The notes: generated by a model not told the origin, from the sequence alone. 64,000 nucleotides of DNA from Paraphysoderma sedebokerense (GCA_025602915.1 JAHLJZ010000031.1:175847-239846); one strand, 5' to 3'; positions 1 through 12,100 are shown, counted from the first letter of the stretch. Numbers and translations: made by a program.

Positions 1-126
1 GAATATAAGCTTACCTCCACGCCCGGTAATATTGATAGACCCATCCACTGATGTGGAATTTGACGAACTTGACGACTCGTCGGCCCAAAACGTACCCTTA
101 AGTGCATCATTGAACCGTTCTGACAT
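1..126 (-). CDS. 5' end of unidentified gene (partial)
   Basis: The minus strand has an ATG at 124-126 that opens a first exon of about 37 codons. It begins MSERFNDALKGTFWADESS and continues into a Ser-rich run, ending at a consensus donor GTAAGC at positions 14-9. The rest of the gene lies beyond the left edge. The Ser/Thr-rich N-terminus suggests a disordered head. I do not recognise the family. The start is supported by an open frame leading directly into a good donor, but with only one exon visible no function can be given. Confidence 0.5.
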   Translation of the reverse strand, partial: MSERFNDALKGTFWADESSSSSNSTSVDGSINITGRGGKLIF

Positions 127-629
127 TAAAAGCTTTAGTAATTGACCAAAAGATTGCAATTGCCATCGAATATGAAACGAAGAGATGGTATATACTTTCA
201 TTGGACCACGGTTCGCTCGACGATGACCTGTACATTAAACAAGGGACATTCGCCTTTCGTCAAAAAACTGTATAACCGCAATAAGATGAAAACAAATAAA
301 TTTACCCAGACTCAGAAATATCTTTCATTTCTGGCGAGTGCATCACTTATGCAGTTCATAAGTGCGAAACTAAAGAGGTAGAAGGAGAACGAAATTCATT
401 GAAATGCAACGGAAGCGAGCCGTTGACTTAGCAATTTCTCGAACGCTTTGGAATCATTGTTCTTCCTCCTCGCATTTTTGCTTCTACAAGTAGAAGATTA
501 TGCATTTGTCAATAACATTCGTACTGTATACAAATTATTCAAGATTCAATAAACATATTAAATATATTTTTCAATTCACAAAATTGACGGTGGGCGCTTT
601 TTCCATCCAAGACTAAGATCTTCGAGAGA
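127..629. other. Intergenic region
   Basis: This stretch lies between the start of the left-edge gene and the stop of the disordered-protein gene at 630, so it should hold the promoter of the former and the 3' UTR of the latter. An open frame at 142-381 on the plus strand starts with TTG, has no splice support and does not look like a conserved protein. The sequence near 540-580 is AT-rich with AATAAA-like text. No gene is seen. Confidence 0.5.
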
Positions 630-3454
630 CTAGTCGACTCCCTCATCGACATTCACCTTCTCATATCCTACTATTTTCAATTTTGTACCCTTCCTCTCTA
701 TAACGGATTTCCAGGTTCCAGTAATTTCTCTTCGAATAGAGAATTGACGCGGATTAAACGTCGGAGGGGGATATGTCGAGCAAACAGGTGGGACTGTGAA
801 CACGAACGGATCTTTGCTTTGTTCAACCGGTTTCTTGGGGCTAGATCTCCAAGTATTACGGACTCGAAAGTGTGTTGATCGTTCTGTAGCACAAACAGGA
901 TATGGAAGTGCCGAATTTTGGGATAAATCGTCATCCAATATCTTTAAAAGATTCGGATCCAGATTCATCACATCTTCACGATTTGGTTGAAGTAACCAAA
1001 AGTCGTCATCCACACGGTCGTGGGTATCTTCATTCCGAATCTGTCTGGTTGTGGAATTATCATGTTGTTTCCCCGTAAAGTTTCTCCCTTCTTCGGTCGT
1101 ACTGGTGGGTTCTGAGGGTCGAGATTGCTTGGACGGATCGAGACGGTCTATTGTTCCAGAATTTGTTGCCGACACAGGCTGAATCAAAATATTGTTATCC
1201 TCAACCAATCTACTCCCAACCTCACAACAAGATATTTCACATTCTCGATGACTCACTGATTGCAAGGTCGTTTTCGTTATTTTAGTAGTTAATTCGTCAA
1301 GCATACCGTCCTTGTTTTGCTTTACATTGGAAACATGAGGGATACTGATACTTTCGTCCGAAGGGAACTCTTCGAAATCAATCGCCATAGAGTTCTGAGA
1401 TGTTGAAATGATTCGGTCGAAAGAGTCCTCGCTCGAAATTTCGTTTCCTAGCTTCTCGTTGGATTTTGCGATTTGCGGTGAAGCTGAACCCTTTTCTCCC
1501 GTCGGTGTGTTACAGTTCGATGCGTCTATCTCAATTTCAACCAATTCTGCATCATCTCCAGTGAGATCAATGACAATTCGAGAAGGCTCACTCAGTATAG
1601 CACTTCTTTGATATGAATGATCTCCGTTTCGAGTAATCGCTGTAGCTGGATTAGTTTTGACAGATAGCGAAACGTGGGAAGATCGATTCATGAGCGAGGT
1701 ATGGCGAAGTATCAAAAGGGACGTGAGTTTAAAATCCAAAGAGAAAGCATAGAATTATTCAACCCACCTGGAATTGCATCGGTTGCAACGTCATCGTTAT
1801 GACTAGTAAGTTCGCCACAAGACAACCACTGTTCCGAAGTTTTATGCTCAGATTTGTGAGATATATTCCTACGCTCAGCTTCTGATAGATGCGATAAACT
1901 TGTTTCCGATTTCACGACCGGTTTTATGGAGGGTACGAGCGAACTGATGTCAGATGTCCTTGTCTTCTTACTACGCGACACACTCCCACTCTTGGACAGT
2001 GAGATGCATGCTAATAGGTCTTGCTCCACTAATCCGCCGAAAAACTCTGTCAGATCTATGATCTCGTTTCTCTTTTTAAACTCCTTTTTAAATGTATTCT
2101 GCAGTCGTGCAGAAGAATTGCTCTGTCTTTTTAAATTGTCATTAACATCGGACATCCGTTTCGAACACTTCGATGACAATGATCCGGACAGTCGGGAAGA
2201 CTGGCTGATTGATTTTTCATTGCCATCTTTAATTTTTCTTTCTCCCATATTGCTCGGTTTCCTTTGCTCGCTGGGGGTCACAGCGTTGTCGCTTCGCCCC
2301 TTTGTAGAGTGAACAATATCTGGATGTAATTTTTCCCCTGCCTTATTTGGGAATCTTCTATTCGTTCCCAAATCTGTCCGTCTGTTAGATGAAACACTCG
2401 GTGTTGTCTGTTTTGAAGAAACGTTTGCGGAAGAGATTAATGGATATGATTTCGTTGATGAATGAATAATAGCAGATGAGAATCTGCGGTTATGATTTTC
2501 GTTCTTCAAAACTTGCTGGTCTGATAGTTTCGGTACTTTCGTCGAACTAGATGGTACATCAGATGAAGAACGGGATTTCACATTCTCACGCTTTGCTGCT
2601 AAGGAAGATGATGTATTTGAATTGAATTGAGGAGATGCACTTCGATGTTTGGGATAAGGACGCGAATGCATCGGGGCCAAATTGGGTAGTTGGCGCTTGG
2701 TACTCGAGAGGTTGCAGGTATCAATTTTTTCAGCGGTTTCAGGACGATTCTGAATACGTCGAACATTCTGATCACGGTGATGCCATGGAGTTGCGCCTCT
2801 CGTCGAGCTTGCATTCTCATTGCCATTCGTTTGACTGCCGGAACAGAGAATGGAGGCCGGTGTACCGCGATGTATATGAGAAAATTTTGAGGAATCACAA
2901 TTTAGACCATTGGCTGTATGTTTACTTGGGTTCCAACGTTCATGAAGATGGGTTAAACGTGTGGTCTCGGTGACACGAGTTGATTTAAAGATTTGAGGGA
3001 GCAAGATGCCGGGGTTCCAGCCAGAAGAGGGTAGTACGGATTTGGCCCCGGTTGTTTGATTTGAGAGGGTTGTGTTTTGTAAAGATGCAGTGGATTGGAG
3101 GGCATTGATGTCCTGTTCCGTCTTCTTCTGAGAGGAAGAGCTATCGTCCTCTGAGGTTAAGATAAATTTGGCGGGCCGTATATTGTCCTCTGAAGTCGAG
3201 AAATTCCAAGAACTGAGTTAATGTTAAATATGATATGGCAGATAATGAATTGGAAAAACACCAATCGTTAGGACATCCTGGCCATTTGGTAATCTACTCT
3301 TTTGATGCATTATCGTCTTGACCCTTTTGCTCAACTTTAGATCAATAGAAGAACTACTTAATCGTCGTTTTCTATCAATTTTGCTTGGATTTAGCGTCGA
3401 CAAGGCTTCCGCCTGCGAGTTTTGGCCACTACTGTTTCCATCAGAAACGCACAT
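630..3454 (-). CDS. Long disordered Ser-rich protein with two SIM-like motifs
   Basis: The ATG at 3452-3454 opens a Ser-rich first exon with a basic stretch (DRKRRLSSSS). An intron follows, with its acceptor near 3216, then a long open exon down to about 1770, a second intron, and a last exon ending at TAG 630-632. The protein is roughly 800 residues and is dominated by Ser, Lys, Arg, Asn and Thr. The ordered-looking islands are two hydrophobic-acidic motifs, IIDLTEFF in the middle and IVIDLTGDDAELVEIEI in the C-terminal third. Both resemble SUMO-interaction motifs: a short aliphatic core with DLT, followed by acidic residues. The C-terminus is basic (RREITGTWKSVIERKG). No catalytic domain is visible. 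A nuclear adaptor that binds SUMO is the most natural guess, but this is inference. The middle intron boundary near 1740-1770 is uncertain. Confidence 0.65.
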
Positions 3455-3591
3455 TTGATTTGCAATTTTGGTAGTGTCGTGATATGAGCATTCTAGTATC
3501 GAAAGATTAGTAAAACGTCGATCTGACGGACATCAGTTATAGAATGAACAATCAAAAAGCATAATTATACAATTCAGTGTCTATGAAGTTG

Positions 3592-3907
3592 CTAATGGTG
3601 AAACCCTAATGGTTTCGGATTTGTAGGCTTTGCCGCCATGTCTTTCTGGTCTTCCTCCAATAATGCTTAAAATCACCAACAATATCTATTAACAAAAAAT
3701 CATTCATATGTGACAAGACTCACCATTTTTAATGTTCATGGACACATTATCCCATGCTATATCGATCGAAGTACCGAAATTGTCTTCACTGGGGACGCCG
3801 TCAAGTTGAAGTTCCGGGGACTGCGACTTCAGTCGACCTGACAATCTTTTGGATAAGGATTCATGGGCAAGCAAACTTTTACTAGAATCTAGAATGGAAG
3901 AATTCAT
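3592..3907 (-). CDS. Small two-exon gene, unknown
   Basis: The ATG at 3905-3907 opens an exon of about 60 codons (MNSSILDSSKSLLAHESLSK...) that ends at a GTGAGT donor near 3722. Removing the intron to an acceptor TTTTAAG near 3665 keeps the frame and gives a short second exon ending ...PTNPKPLGFHH and TAG at 3592-3594. The product is about 86 residues with Ser/Leu-rich and acidic parts and no signal peptide or membrane segment. The precise frame fit across a consensus intron is the main evidence that it is real. I do not recognise it. It lies just upstream of the disordered-protein gene, on the same strand. Confidence 0.5.
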
Positions 3908-4447
3908 CAGTTTGTTTTCATGAATACATTTCGTATATCGGGCCCGGCAATATTTGCTATTTTCATATAAACACAGGACTTCACACAAATGGCGCACGCC
4001 TCTGTGGCGCCAAACTAGACGCTAATGTGGCGATGGCCAGATCGCTCAATCTTCCCTACTTCAATTAACATGGGATGGAATGTGAATACAGATATGTCCC
4101 CATATCAATTTCAAGCAATCATAAAGGCAATGATTGGAAACTTAGTAGAAGTGAACCAATTTTGTGTGGCACATATCGAAAGACATGCGGATTATAGTCC
4201 GTAGGGGTACGTAATTTTATTGTAATTAGAATCTACCCATAAGTCACATACGTGCAACATGTTTGGTGATATTCTCTATCAATGAATTTATCATAATTGC
4301 CCAGTCTTTCGCAATTCGACTTGCCGTGGTTGGTTCTGTGGCGTGCTTAAGTATTTTGTCGAAAGTTTTCCTTCATTATTAGTTGTCTCATTCAGAAATT
4401 AAGATTTTGTTGGCGATGTTTGGTCTTGCACTCCATTAACAGCACTT
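3908..4447. other. Intergenic region
   Basis: About 540 bases separate the start of the small gene at 3907 from the stop of the coiled-coil gene at 4448, both on the minus strand. It should hold the promoter of the small gene. I see no open frame, repeat or RNA structure worth naming. Confidence 0.5.
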
Positions 4448-6461
4448 TTAGCTGGTACTCTGTTTACCAGTCTTCACTTCTTCCTCAATGACAGTTAGTT
4501 CCTTCTCCAACATAAAAAATAAACTTTGTATATCTTTAGCATGGCCCTGGGAGGGTTGGGAAGGTTGCGTTGCAGTATTGGGTTGCGTAACCGGCGTTGG
4601 GTGTGTCAAGTTTGTGATCTTTTCATATGTTGGAAGTGCGGGTAATGCTGATGTCGGTGGAGGAGATACGCGAGAGTGGAGGGAAAGTTGTTTGCTTATA
4701 GTTGACTACAGATAAAAAACGTAACAAGTTTTCATTGTCAGTGCGGAGTTATTTGTTGGCCGACATGCAGGAAATGGAGGAAGGAAACACACTAGCAGCG
4801 CTGTTAATTGTCCTACGGGACCAGTAATAAACTGGCTAGAAGGTCTGCTACCAGTTGCAAAGCATCGAGATTCTCGTGGTTGCGGAACTCGATTTAGTGT
4901 GCTACGGCGTTTAGTTAATTCCTCTTGAAGCTTCGCGCTATCTGTATTGTCAAGAAAAGCAAACAAAATTTTAATATTAGGCTATCATTGAGTAAAGGAT
5001 GTTTGAATTATGTACCCATTCTGCGTGGACTTATTTGCGCTGTAGTATTACGCGGAACGGAGGGCGGTGGCCGACTTGGTTTCGGCGAACCTTTGGGCGG
5101 AGATTTTGGTGGCCTAAGTTGTGGGGATGATGGTAGTGGACTAGATGTATTTTCCAGAGAGTGTTAATCATAACGTATATCTCAACGCAAGATTCATTAG
5201 ACAAACCTTCGGGAACTGTCCTCCAGCACTTGTTGTTTTGCCAATGCTAATTCCTAAACAGTTTTGTTAGCTGTCATCTCCAATGCGTCGGCTGGTTTGA
5301 AGCGAGAAGTCTTTTACTTTAAACCGTGAAAACTCAGCAGCAGAATCGTTCAACTGAGACCTAATTTTAGACAATTCGTCTTTAAAAGTTGCCGGGTCTA
5401 GCCTTTCTTCAACCTTTTGCACTATTTCGGGTTGTTTTGAAGATGGTGGATGCTGGGTTTGAGAAATCGATGCCGAGAACATTGCTGTGTTATCCGCGGA
5501 TGATGTAACTGGCGGATTAGGAGTGTTGAATGTCGGAGCTGGGGTTTTCAGAAGCGAATTTTTCACACCGAGCCCTTCTTCCAATACGGCAATTCTTTGC
5601 TGCTGTAAAGCCATGATTTCTTCGACATGTTGTCGTTTCAGCAATTCGTCTTCGTACTTCGCTTTCAACTCGTTGAATTCATTGACGGCTTTCCTTACAG
5701 CTGATATGGGAAGAAAGTTGGCGTTAATGATGCTTCTATTGTTAAATATTGAGAAGAAGATGAAGTCAATAATACTTGATGAAATTTTTAGGACAACTTC
5801 CTCTCGTCGGTTAAACTGCTCTTCAATCGTCTTGTGATTTCGCTGCGTTATATGTAACTGTTCTAACAACACATCTCGCTCGTTTTCTAAATCACTATTT
5901 TTTTGTCTTAGTCTTACAATATCCTCGTATGCTAAATATTTAATAAAAATTTAAAGAAAAATGTTAAGGAGGGTTGGACTTGTAAGAACACGAGAGATGC
6001 AGGTGTGTCATCCTTGTTACCTTTGTGAGATACCTGCTGTAGTTTCCTCAGGGTTGTCAATAAACTAAAGTTTTCTTCTTCTAAATTCCTTGTCGATGAT
6101 ATATTGGCTGAACTGTGTGATTTACGAATGCCGTTCCCAGGAAGAGCCTCAGACGAGACCGTTGGTGAATTTTGCAACGACCGATTCTGGACGGATTGCA
6201 TCTCGGTGTATACGCGACGGCGAATTTGTGAAGGATGGAGGGAGGAGGAACGAATACGGAAAGGACGAAATTTTACTCTCACGGCAATTGTTTTACTGCA
6301 AAAAATAATCAGATAAATGGTTACCACATGAAAAAATTAGTTGTCACGGTGGTCAGTAGACTCTGGATACATTTCTCAAATGAATTTATTTGACGTTCAA
6401 ATGTGTCTCGTAACACCTGCAAATGCACGTTAACACGTTGTGCACACCTAACAATTAACAT
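4448..6461 (-). CDS. Coiled-coil protein, divergent partner of RABL2
   Basis: Translation starts at ATG 6459-6461 (MLIVRCAQRVNVHLQVLRD...) and runs through about seven exons to TAA 4448-4450, each joined by GT..AG introns that keep phase. Visible parts in order are: an N-terminal helix (DTFERQINSFEKCIQSLL), a basic segment (RFRPF-like), a Ser-rich stretch, and a long charged heptad-like region (YEDIVRLRQKNSDLENERD, then EFNELKAKYEDELLKRQHVEE). A Pro-rich linker with PPKSPPKGSPKPSRPPP follows, then another charged helix, a second Pro/Thr-rich linker and a C-terminal helix (LFFMLEKELTVIEEEVK). The length is about 450-480 residues. It has no enzyme motif, so it is probably a structural or adaptor protein. 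Its start is only 67 bases from the RABL2 start on the other strand, which suggests shared control and a possible basal-body role. That role is inference. Confidence 0.65.
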
Positions 6462-6528
6462 TGTTTGACAATCATTCTCTCTGGGGAGCTTGATTCCTAT
6501 TCATCTGTATATCTATATCTATCACTTC
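6462..6528. promoter_or_regulatory. 67-bp divergent promoter
   Basis: Only 67 bases lie between the ATG of the coiled-coil gene (minus, 6461) and the ATG of RABL2 (plus, 6529). Both promoters and 5' leaders must fit or overlap here. The stretch holds CT-rich and TAT-repeat text (tatctatatctatc) but no motif I can name with confidence. Confidence 0.5.
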
Positions 6529-7342
6529 ATGAATAGTCCTTTGGATCCTACACAACCTGCAGATCTTAAAATCATTCTTCTAGGTGACTCTGCTGTCGGT
6601 GAGTAACTAACCCAGATTTCTGAGTGCAAATCACTGGCTTGACGCATTCAATTGACAAGAGTTTATGTACTCTTTATTAAATCATAAAGGCAAATCGAAG
6701 TTAATAGAAAGATTTCTTCTCGATAACTACCTGCCGAACACATCTTCCACGTATGCGCTTGCACTATATCGTTATCAAACGTCACACCCTATATCCAATG
6801 ATCCAATATTGATCGATTTCTACGATACTGCAGGGCAAGAGAGATTTCAGTCAATGCATGCAAGCTATTATTATGGCGCTCATTGCTGTTTATTATGCTT
6901 CGATGTCACACGCAAAATCACTTACAAGAATCTGGATAATTGGTATCAAGAATTAAAAAGATTTAGACCTAACATACCAGTTTTACTGGTTGCAAATAAG
7001 ATCGATCAAGATCCAAGGATGGCAAAGAAGACATTTGCATTTGCCGAAACAAATAAACTGCCAATATCATTTGTCAGTGCCAGGTATGCAGTTTGAAATT
7101 TCGCAGATGAGCCCTTCCAATTGATACTCACTCATCGACCTAGTGATGGTACGAATGTTGTTAAAACATTCAAACATGCTATAAGTGTTGCGTTGGAATA
7201 CAAAGATGACGGCTCAAAAGGTGACTTTTTGGAGGAAGTGATGCAGTTACTCAATGATGACACATTTATCGACGGTCCGACCAAAGAAAAAGATGCTGCA
7301 ATGACTGACAACGCAGAACAATCAAATCTACGAATCTCATAA
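6529..7342 (+). CDS. RABL2: RABL2-type small GTPase
   Basis: This is a Rab-like GTPase of the RABL2 subfamily. In other flagellated eukaryotes RABL2 acts at the basal body, with CEP19 and the IFT-B complex, to start intraflagellar transport. The start at 6529 gives MNSPLDPTQPADLKIILLGD, followed by the P-loop GDSAVGKS (residues 19-26). The first intron lies inside the P-loop glycine codon. Switch II is DTAGQERFQSMHASYY, the base-recognition motif is NKID, and after a second intron comes the SxSDGTNVV motif typical of RABL2. The protein is about 225 residues. It has no C-terminal cysteines, so it would not be prenylated, as known for RABL2. The RFQSMHASYYxxAH signature and the DGTNVVKTF box separate it from ordinary Rabs. 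Assignment is firm. Confidence 0.93.
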
Positions 7343-7432
7343 ATATCACATGGAGGTTGATAATAAATAATTTATGCAACAGATATACAGTGCCTATTTG
7401 CAAGAGCCAGACCAAGTTAAAATTTCCATTCA

Positions 7433-8566
7433 TCAGACTACGTTTTCACCGTAGATAGTCGCGGCTGATCGATCCAACCACGAGCTCGACTCCTTTTTCC
7501 TAATCATTTTGAGATCTAAATACGTATTGATTAAAGATTCGAGTTCATACAATCGCTGATTCAAGCTTGCGGCGGTCTCTAATGGCTATTGAATAACGGT
7601 TTATTTAAGTCAATTTGGCTTCCGGTCGTTCAACCACAGTAGAAATTACCTTATCTTCTAATGTAGTTTGATTCCACTGCACCAAAGAAGGGGCTAGGTA
7701 ATGTAGCATTCCGAATGGAGAATATTTCAACCGACCTAGTAGCAAAGTGTACAAACCTGTCGCCACAGAAGGGATCACGAACAATGCACTCAACAGCTGC
7801 ATTAATGTATAGGAGGATTCTTCTCTGAATACGTGTTCTTGAAATAGCAACGGTGACAACCTGAGTGTGGCCCCATTTGAAGTGGTTTCAGGGAATACGC
7901 CCCTATCTACTGCAGTAAAGTCTGTACTATATCTCACTGTCTCATTCAATAACACTTTCTTGGTTCTAGAGAATTTGATTCCGGCGTAATGATTGCGTGG
8001 CAAAGTTAAAAAGGAGATTCCAGATAACTCATTTTCAGATAGAGACTGGTCGTAAAACGAAACGAGAACGAAATACGTGAACTGGGATATTCTAATGTTT
8101 ACTAGATCCAAAGGTTCTGTGGAAGGCCGAGATTGAGCAGATAAGTATGCGTCCGAGCTAAGAACTTCATCTGCGATGTCAATGATTGTGCATGGTCTTC
8201 GAAAAGCAGGTGTAGATATCTGCGGCCGAAAAATCGGAGAAGATGAAGTTCCATTGCGCATGTCAATTGTGGTTGTTGTGTTGTCTACATTGATGATCGA
8301 AACTTGTATTGTGAAAGTTCCAAAACTATTTGAATCGGGACACAGGATTAGCTGAGAATGAGTCGTCAGTAAACAACAAAATCCAGTACATTGTGCCGTG
8401 TCAAACCTGGTGGTTTCATGGTGCTCTTCAGATTCGGAGCTTCGGATATTAACAACGTCGGCGCCGTCAGGTACTGCATCACATTTTTGAAAATGTAGAT
8501 GGCGATCCCTACTATCAACAAGAGTATGACCGAAATCCTTGCTAGAATTATTCGAGACTGAGCCAT
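7433..8566 (-). CDS. Two-TM membrane protein of unknown function
   Basis: The gene starts at ATG 8564-8566 with MAQSRIILARISVILLLIVG, an N-terminal signal-anchor helix (about residues 7-28). After an intron a 200-residue luminal or extracellular region follows, with several possible N-glycosylation sites (NTT, NGT, NET) and beta-rich character. A second hydrophobic helix (LLSALFVIPSVATGLYTLLLG) comes next, and then a cytosolic tail. A last intron removes the early stop seen at 7605 and adds an exon ending in a short helix (LNQRLYELESLINTYLDLKM) and TGA at 7433-7435. The total is about 330 residues. The layout of anchor, outer domain, TM, YSPFG box and short terminal helix recalls uncharacterised proteins of early-diverging fungi, as I remember them. 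No enzyme motif is seen. Confidence 0.7.
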
Positions 8567-9172
8567 CAGGGTACGAGCGAATTAAATACTCTGAATCGAA
8601 AGAAGCAACCGAATGAGTTCATATTAATAAACTGAAAGGTGGGTGGACCGCTTCGTACTTGGACCAAGCTTACATCCCGTTGTTCGCAGTTGATAAATGG
8701 TCAAACGAAAACAACTGTTTGAATTGTGTACATGACTTGCTCTTCTTGTATTCAATTGTACTATAGCAGTCTTGTATCTTTTGGTGTGATCGTGGTTAAA
8801 CGGAAAAACGAATCAGTATTCTTCTGTGTAATTCTTCTATCAATTCCAGCCATGCGTTAAGAGACACATATTCTAGACGGTCATCCTAATACAAGACGGT
8901 CATCCAAGTACAATAATAGATCGTCATCTCTCATTTAATCTTTTGTGCAACCTTCGTACTCGCACTGCTGACTGTGAATAGTACGCATGAATGCCAATAA
9001 ATGAAGCGCTCTTGAATGTACGCGTGCGTAAACTAATGTGATAAACTCTGATTACAATTATAAATTACGTCATGTACGAGAATTTCTCTTCAGACTCTTC
9101 AGTTCATATCTTGCATCCCTTCCGCTGCGGACTCCTTCACTTTATTTCCCCTTTCGTCCCTTAAAATAACAG
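8567..9172. other. Divergent intergenic region with short repeats
   Basis: This region separates the two-TM gene (minus) from the HAM1-like gene (plus) and should hold both promoters. At 8875-8935 a short unit resembling agacggtcatccNagtaca is repeated about three times with drift, and CT-rich text follows near 9090-9165. Short non-coding first exons of the HAM1-like gene may lie here, because its first coding frame lacks an ATG. No further gene is seen. Confidence 0.4.
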
Positions 9173-12100
9173 TTGAATCGTAAATCCTCAACCCAAAACT
9201 TGCAGTCTTCTATTTTGTATAATTGCAAAGAACTTACTCATGTTAACGGTACTTCTGTCTTTCGTCCCTGCTCTTCAGACGATGCCAACATTCATTGCAC
9301 CTTCGCTGATACTAACAGCGAGCTTTGCTTTCTATCTCGTCAGACACGTCGGCCACACAAAGAAATCGCTTTGCGCCCTTCGAGAGGTGCTCTCACCAAA
9401 GTTGCATCGCAAGAAGAAAAAGAATATTACAAGGAACGAGAGTTTCGTATATTAGATGCCCTTCAGGCCCTTCGCGAAGGCAAACTTCCAACAAATGATC
9501 AGGCATTGGAATGGATCGAATATATGCAACGTTCAGGTTGGTTGGAAACCGCCAAACCTCAATTAAGTTCAGACGGCAGAAAGTTGTTTGGTCATTTATC
9601 CGAGCTGATGGATACCATGAAGAGAGTGGTTACCGAGAAGAACAAAGATGAAAGAATTCAGGAGTTTCTGTTTCATACGCGGTAAGTATTATTGATCAAT
9701 TTCTTCAAGACATCGTTTCACTGGGTCATTTGGCTCGAGAATCTACTTCCATCTTCTGAAACTTCTAAGTAATGCAGTACTTAATGTTCTGATCATTATA
9801 GATTGGCAACGGAAGCTGGACTCAAAGAATCCAGAGGAACAGGAATCGGCGGAATTCCATCCAAGGATCAAGCTCAAATGCGCGAGGGTGAGCAAATCTG
9901 ATTACTGTTGGCGACCTCGAGATTTAAAGCTGACTTTACCTAGCTATGAATGCTGCCAGCACAATGGGCCGACTTTTAGTTACCAACCAAAAATTCAGAG
10001 ACATTTTGGGCGATATTTTCGAGGTGAAATCACTTTTGTTCGTCGCTATCGCTTGATATAAGCTCATTCCTTGCTATTATCAATCAGATCGTTGAAGATA
10101 TATTCGGCCGTCAATCCGCCTCCATGAAACAGAAGATTCGTGGTCAACCGTCTGATGACCAGCAATACGGAAGTTACGGTGGAATGGGCGAACAAGGATA
10201 CGGGGGTGATCGTGACGGATACGGTAGTAGGGGTGACGACTACTCTCAACGCTATAATACAATGGGTTACGGTGGTCGCTATGGAGATTCTCAGTATGAC
10301 CAAGACAGGAGCCGTGGCAACTCTGGCCAGGATTCCTCCGAAGAGCGAGGACTCGTTCCTCGTGCTGCTGGAGCATTAGCTGCATATGGCTCTCAAATTC
10401 CTCAAGAGAAGATCGATCAATTGGTTCAGAAATTGAAAGAGACTTTAATGGAAATTGCTAGTAACGAGGAATTTCAAAGTTCTTTGGACTACATTATCGA
10501 TACTGTCTCTGATTTGATGAGCAGAGGAGGAGGACTACTCGGGAGAGGCTTCCGACAAAGCCGCAGAGACGCAAATGTTCTTCACGCTACTATGGAACTA
10601 AAGGTATGACATCAAATGGTCTGAACGAAATATTGGATTTAAAATTGACGCAATGATACTTCTATCGTAGGGTATCATCGAAGATTTTGCCAATGGTCAT
10701 TCTTTGAATCCATTGTTCGATGCGATTTACGAGATGTACATGCACTACCAGAAAGATGTTTTTTTCAAGACGTACATTGATGAAGTATGACTCCATAATT
10801 TTAGGAAAGCGTGTTTGTAAGTGCTAAAGTGCTAAATTCTTCTCCGTAGGTCCGCGAATTTATTTACCGCTCCATCAAAGACCCCGAATTTTTGGGCAAT
10901 CCCAATTATGATGGAAGAGCAAGAGTTCTGATCGAACGTGGTCGCGACATCATGACTCGCAACTATCAACGAGATACGGATCGCTTGGTGCGGGAGATGA
11001 ATGGATTTATGACCGCTTACTCCTCCGATCCAGTCACGACAGCTTTGGCTGAAAACATGCGCCATATTACTAATGATTTGATGTATGATAGGTTAGGATC
11101 ACTCTCACAAATGCTTTGTAAGGTGATGAAGATGTACTAATTAATGTTCGTTTCAGTGAAGGGAACATGACGTTTAAAGCTGAACTATTCAATGATTTCA
11201 GAAATGTTATCCTTCCGGTACGTTTTGATTGCTTATTTGTCTCCCTAATTAAAGAGAATTTGACATGAGTATGTGCATAGGCTCTGGTTAAGGAACTCCG
11301 CTTTATTGCGATCCCTCGTATCGAACATCGTGATCCCAACATCGATTTAATCTTGGATAATATCATTGTCACTAGTGATAATTTCCTCCCTAACGTATTT
11401 GAAGTCAAGGTATGTATAGCAATCAGAGTTTATTCGTGGGCTAAGAACTAACGATATCTTTAATGGATGGTTAGATGGAGAATGCCGCTATACTTAGTCC
11501 TCGAAATGAGATTCAAGATGAATACACTCATACGTTCACTTTGAATACGTAAGTTCTGTTAGAAGCGACAATCTTTGTACTCTAAAGTTTCAACTAAATT
11601 CCATGCTAGGTTCCAAATTCAAGCCGATGTTCGTGATGTTTCCTTCTTTTACCGTAAAAAAACCGGATTCCCTCGCATGTCCGACCATGGTGTAGCCGAT
11701 TTTACAGTACGTTTCTTTCATTTAATGCCTGCCAAATTATGAACCTCTTTAACGTTTGAAACAGATTAGCGGACAAGGTATCACCGTACTGACTACCGTG
11801 CAATACAACCGATGGGATCCGCACCGCACCCTTATCCCCCGAAAAGTTCAGTGCAGAGTTGATGAGCTGAATGTCAATATTCATCATTCCAATCATGAGT
11901 ATGTGCTCTTCATATATTATCATACTGGCCAACTTAATAACCTTATCACATAATCTATAGTACTCTCTACAAATTTGCAGGTGGTATGATTAAGGGTACA
12001 CTCAGAAAGGCCATTGCTCGTGCTATCGAAGATAATATTCTCAACTGGATCGATTACGCTGATGAACAACTTACCGTCATGAAGACTAAACAAAGATCCG

